DNA from: Oscillospiraceae bacterium
GTDB lineage: Bacteria; Bacillota; Clostridia; Oscillospirales; Ruminococcaceae
Length of the DNA stretch: 6,087 nucleotides
Direction: 5' to 3'
NCBI GenBank assembly: GCA_017451665.1
Contig: JAFTNX010000038.1
Coordinates: forward strand, 1-6,087
A model generated the notes under the pieces. That model was not told where the DNA came from. It made no database searches and saw nothing but the letters and a program-made list of their open reading frames with translations. The translations under genes were made by a program, and so were the position numbers. Below, in pieces: positions 6,020 to 6,087 of the stretch (its first letter is position 1; the number at the start of each line of letters is the position of its first letter).

Positions 6020-6054
6020 GAATTTTGAGAGAATGGCGAATTTTGAGTGACGGC
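6020..6054 (+). repeat. Two-copy tandem repeat, unit about 18 bp
   Basis: GAATTTTGAGAGAATGGC (6020-6037) is followed directly by GAATTTTGAGTGACGGC (6038-6054); the first 10 bases are identical and the ends are related. A second small direct repeat, GCTCGC, flanks TTTT at 6060-6075. The window ends 33 bases after the first repeat, so a larger array or element beyond the edge cannot be excluded. No gene is seen here. Confidence 0.5.
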
Positions 6055-6087
6055 GGTTAGCTCGCTTTTGCTCGCCTTATTCTGATA

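Overview
This window looks like chromosomal DNA from a low-GC Gram-positive anaerobe of the Clostridia, most like a Ruminococcus-type gut bacterium. That is inferred from the AT-rich intergenic DNA, sigma-A-like promoters with 17-bp spacers, strong purine-rich ribosome binding sites, GTG/TTG starts, and the pairing of a NifS-type cysteine desulfurase with a short IscU-type scaffold. No phage, transposase, CRISPR, tRNA or rRNA gene is visible.

Layout. Bases 1-133 hold no gene but contain a dense set of nested inverted repeats (about 18-119). Bases 134-1408 (minus strand) encode a CLC-family anion transporter whose motifs fit the fluoride/proton antiporter (CLC-F) branch better than the chloride branch. 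A roughly 200-bp AT-rich divergent spacer follows, with a clear promoter for the plus-strand gene. Bases 1621-3603 encode a membrane sensor diguanylate cyclase (extracellular Cache-like region, HAMP, PAS, GGDEF), ending at a good intrinsic terminator (3655-3688). A second promoter (3709-3737) then drives a tight three-gene operon: nifS (3786-4988), a small protein containing only an EF-Tu domain II-like barrel (5004-5534), and an IscU-type scaffold (5552-5986). The final 100 bases hold a weak terminator-like hairpin and a short tandem repeat.

How the genes work together. NifS takes sulfur from cysteine as a persulfide on Cys327, and IscU (Cys34/Asp36/Cys59/Cys103) receives it to build an Fe-S cluster. 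The 176-residue gene between them, spaced 15 and 17 bp from its neighbours, has the beta-barrel of EF-Tu domain II but no GTPase domain. A role in Fe-S assembly or in linking it to translation is an inference from position only, and it is the most unusual thing in the window. The scaffold also ends in a cysteine-rich tail (CDHCEGCH) not needed for the core IscU reaction. The transporter and the cyclase are separate transcription units with no evident link to the Fe-S operon.
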